Below are positions 13,060 to 14,006 of a DNA stretch of 14,006 bases, one piece after another. Numbering within the stretch: position 1 is the stretch's first letter; every line of letters starts with the position of its first letter. The notes under the pieces are model-generated. The model saw nothing but the letters and a program-made list of their open reading frames with translations, was not told where the DNA came from and did not search any database. Source of the stretch: a bacterium (GTDB taxonomy: Bacteria; Pseudomonadota; Gammaproteobacteria; Burkholderiales; Burkholderiaceae_C). A program made the position numbers and the translations under genes. The stretch is taken from NCBI GenBank assembly GCA_030824095.1, contig JAVBYK010000093.1, positions 1 to 14,006 on the forward strand, given 5' to 3'.

Positions 13060-14006
13060 ATGACCATCCCGCTGATCAAACGACTTGCGGTTCGACTGGT
13101 GGTTGTGGTGGGTCTGACGCTGCTGGTGTTCTCGGCAGTGGTGGGGGTCTTCACCTACCGCTATGCCTACCACCATCAGATGGGCATGACGACCGACCTG
13201 CAAAACCAGATGGTGCGCACGGTGCAGGTGCAGGCAGAGATCGCCGCGTTTGCCTCCAACGCAAGAATTGCCCAGGATGTGCTTGAAGGTCTGATGGCCA
13301 ACCCCATGGTGCTGGCCGCGCGCATCGAGTCCGGCGACGACTTCAAATACCAGATGGGTGTGCAGGATGGCATCGAATTCACGCGTGGGCGCAGTTTTGT
13401 GTTGTTGTCACCGGTGGATCACAAGGAGGCCATTGGCCGGCTGGTGCTGGTGCAGAACGATGCCGAGGTAGAGCGGGCGGCCGCGCGGGCCGCCCTGTTT
13501 CAGACCGCGTTGATGCTGGCCCAGGTGCTGGCCGCCGCGGCCATCCTGATGCTGGTGCTGCGCCGTATGGTGTTCGGGCCGATTGGCCGTCTGGCACAGG
13601 CCATGAACGCAGTGACTCCGGGGGGCGTGAACCGTTTGCCGCTGGAGGCCAGTCACCAGGACGATGAAATCGGCCTGCTGGCCCGCAGCGCCAACACCAT
13701 CCTGGACGCAGCCCAGAGCGCCATTGAAGAGGTGCGGGAGCAGCGCAATGCCCTGGAAAAACTGGCTACCCACGACCACCTGACCGGCCTGCCGACCTTG
13801 CGCCTGGCCGATGACCGGCTGCAGGTGGCCTGCAGTGTTGCGCGGCGCCTGAACACCCGGGTCGCCCTGCTGTTCATTGACCTGGACGGTTTCAAGGCCG
13901 TGAACGACCGCTATGGGCATGCGGTGGGCGACATGGTCCTGATCGAACTCGCCACCCGCTTGCAGCACTGCGTGCGAGAGCAGGACACGGCGGCCCGCAT
14001 TGGCGG
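13060..14006 (+). CDS. Membrane-anchored HAMP-GGDEF protein, 3' end beyond the window
   Basis: The frame from ATG 13060 stays open to the end (315 codons). The order seen is: transmembrane helix 1 (residues about 9-33, LAVRLVVVVGLTLLVFSAVV), a periplasmic region of about 115 residues, transmembrane helix 2 (about 149-167, LAQVLAAAAILMLVL), a HAMP linker (about 168-222, starting RRMVFGPIGRLAQAM), a short coiled coil (EEVREQRNALEKLA), then a GGDEF domain from HDHLTGLPTLRLADDRL at 238 with LLFIDLDGFKAVNDRYGHAVGD. The sequence stops at RIGG, the first two letters of the catalytic motif, so cyclase activity (DEF present or not) and any EAL domain cannot be judged. The usual LPNR of the first block is LPTL here, a departure from the family. 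It starts 7 bases after the PstS-like gene, whose product could feed signals to its periplasmic domain. Confidence 0.93.
   Translation, partial: MTIPLIKRLAVRLVVVVGLTLLVFSAVVGVFTYRYAYHHQMGMTTDLQNQMVRTVQVQAEIAAFASNARIAQDVLEGLMANPMVLAARIESGDDFKYQMGVQDGIEFTRGRSFVLLSPVDHKEAIGRLVLVQNDAEVERAAARAALFQTALMLAQVLAAAAILMLVLRRMVFGPIGRLAQAMNAVTPGGVNRLPLEASHQDDEIGLLARSANTILDAAQSAIEEVREQRNALEKLATHDHLTGLPTLRLADDRLQVACSVARRLNTRVALLFIDLDGFKAVNDRYGHAVGDMVLIELATRLQHCVREQDTAARIG

Overview
The window is about 14 kb of GC-rich, gene-dense chromosome from a betaproteobacterium, most likely Comamonadaceae (a Rhodoferax, Curvibacter or Acidovorax relative). The grounds are the Comamonadaceae-type small porin, the 616-aa-class IlvD, the YhfA-type OsmC protein, the divergent tal-pgi / hexR carbon-metabolism block, and short AT-richer repeats that resemble intergenic elements I remember from this family. 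Identification is from remembered family sequences; nothing was searched.

Layout. (1) 1-1188: 3' two-thirds of ilvD (+), closed by a strong intrinsic terminator. (2) 1319-1898: a near-consensus sigma-28 (FliA) promoter followed by a 165-aa proline-rich protein of unknown function. (3) 1943-2641: queC (+), first committed nucleobase of queuosine synthesis. (4) 2711-5234 (-): ilvA and a PF06189-type 5'-nucleotidase, transcribed in that order with a 25-base gap. (5) 5316-6430: a YhfA/OsmC-like protein (+) converging on coq7 (-). (6) 6478-7684: a highly expressed porin with a long structured leader, a 16-bp upstream palindrome and a strong bidirectional terminator shared with hexR. (7) 7700-11274: hexR (-), divergent from tal-pgi (+); between them is a 34-codon open frame that joins the first 16 codons of glucose-6-phosphate dehydrogenase (zwf) in frame to its last 17 or so codons. 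(8) 11344-14006: a tightly packed three-gene unit encoding an outer-membrane beta-barrel, a small periplasmic PstS-like protein, and a membrane-anchored HAMP-GGDEF protein that runs off the window exactly at the GG of its GGDEF motif.

How it fits together. ilvD and ilvA both serve branched-chain amino acid synthesis but lie in separate transcription units. hexR, tal, pgi and the zwf remnant form a hexose/pentose phosphate locus; the shared control region contains a 9-bp inverted repeat over the putative promoters, a good candidate for the HexR operator. Losing zwf here while keeping its regulator would disconnect HexR from the pathway it classically controls, unless another zwf exists elsewhere. 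The last three genes look like an envelope-spanning signalling unit (outer membrane barrel, periplasmic ligand binder, inner-membrane cyclic-di-GMP enzyme).

The strongest items for follow-up are the zwf deletion remnant, the barrel/PstS-like/GGDEF unit, the FliA-driven orphan gene, and the hexR-tal operator. No tRNA, rRNA, CRISPR array, transposase or phage gene was seen.
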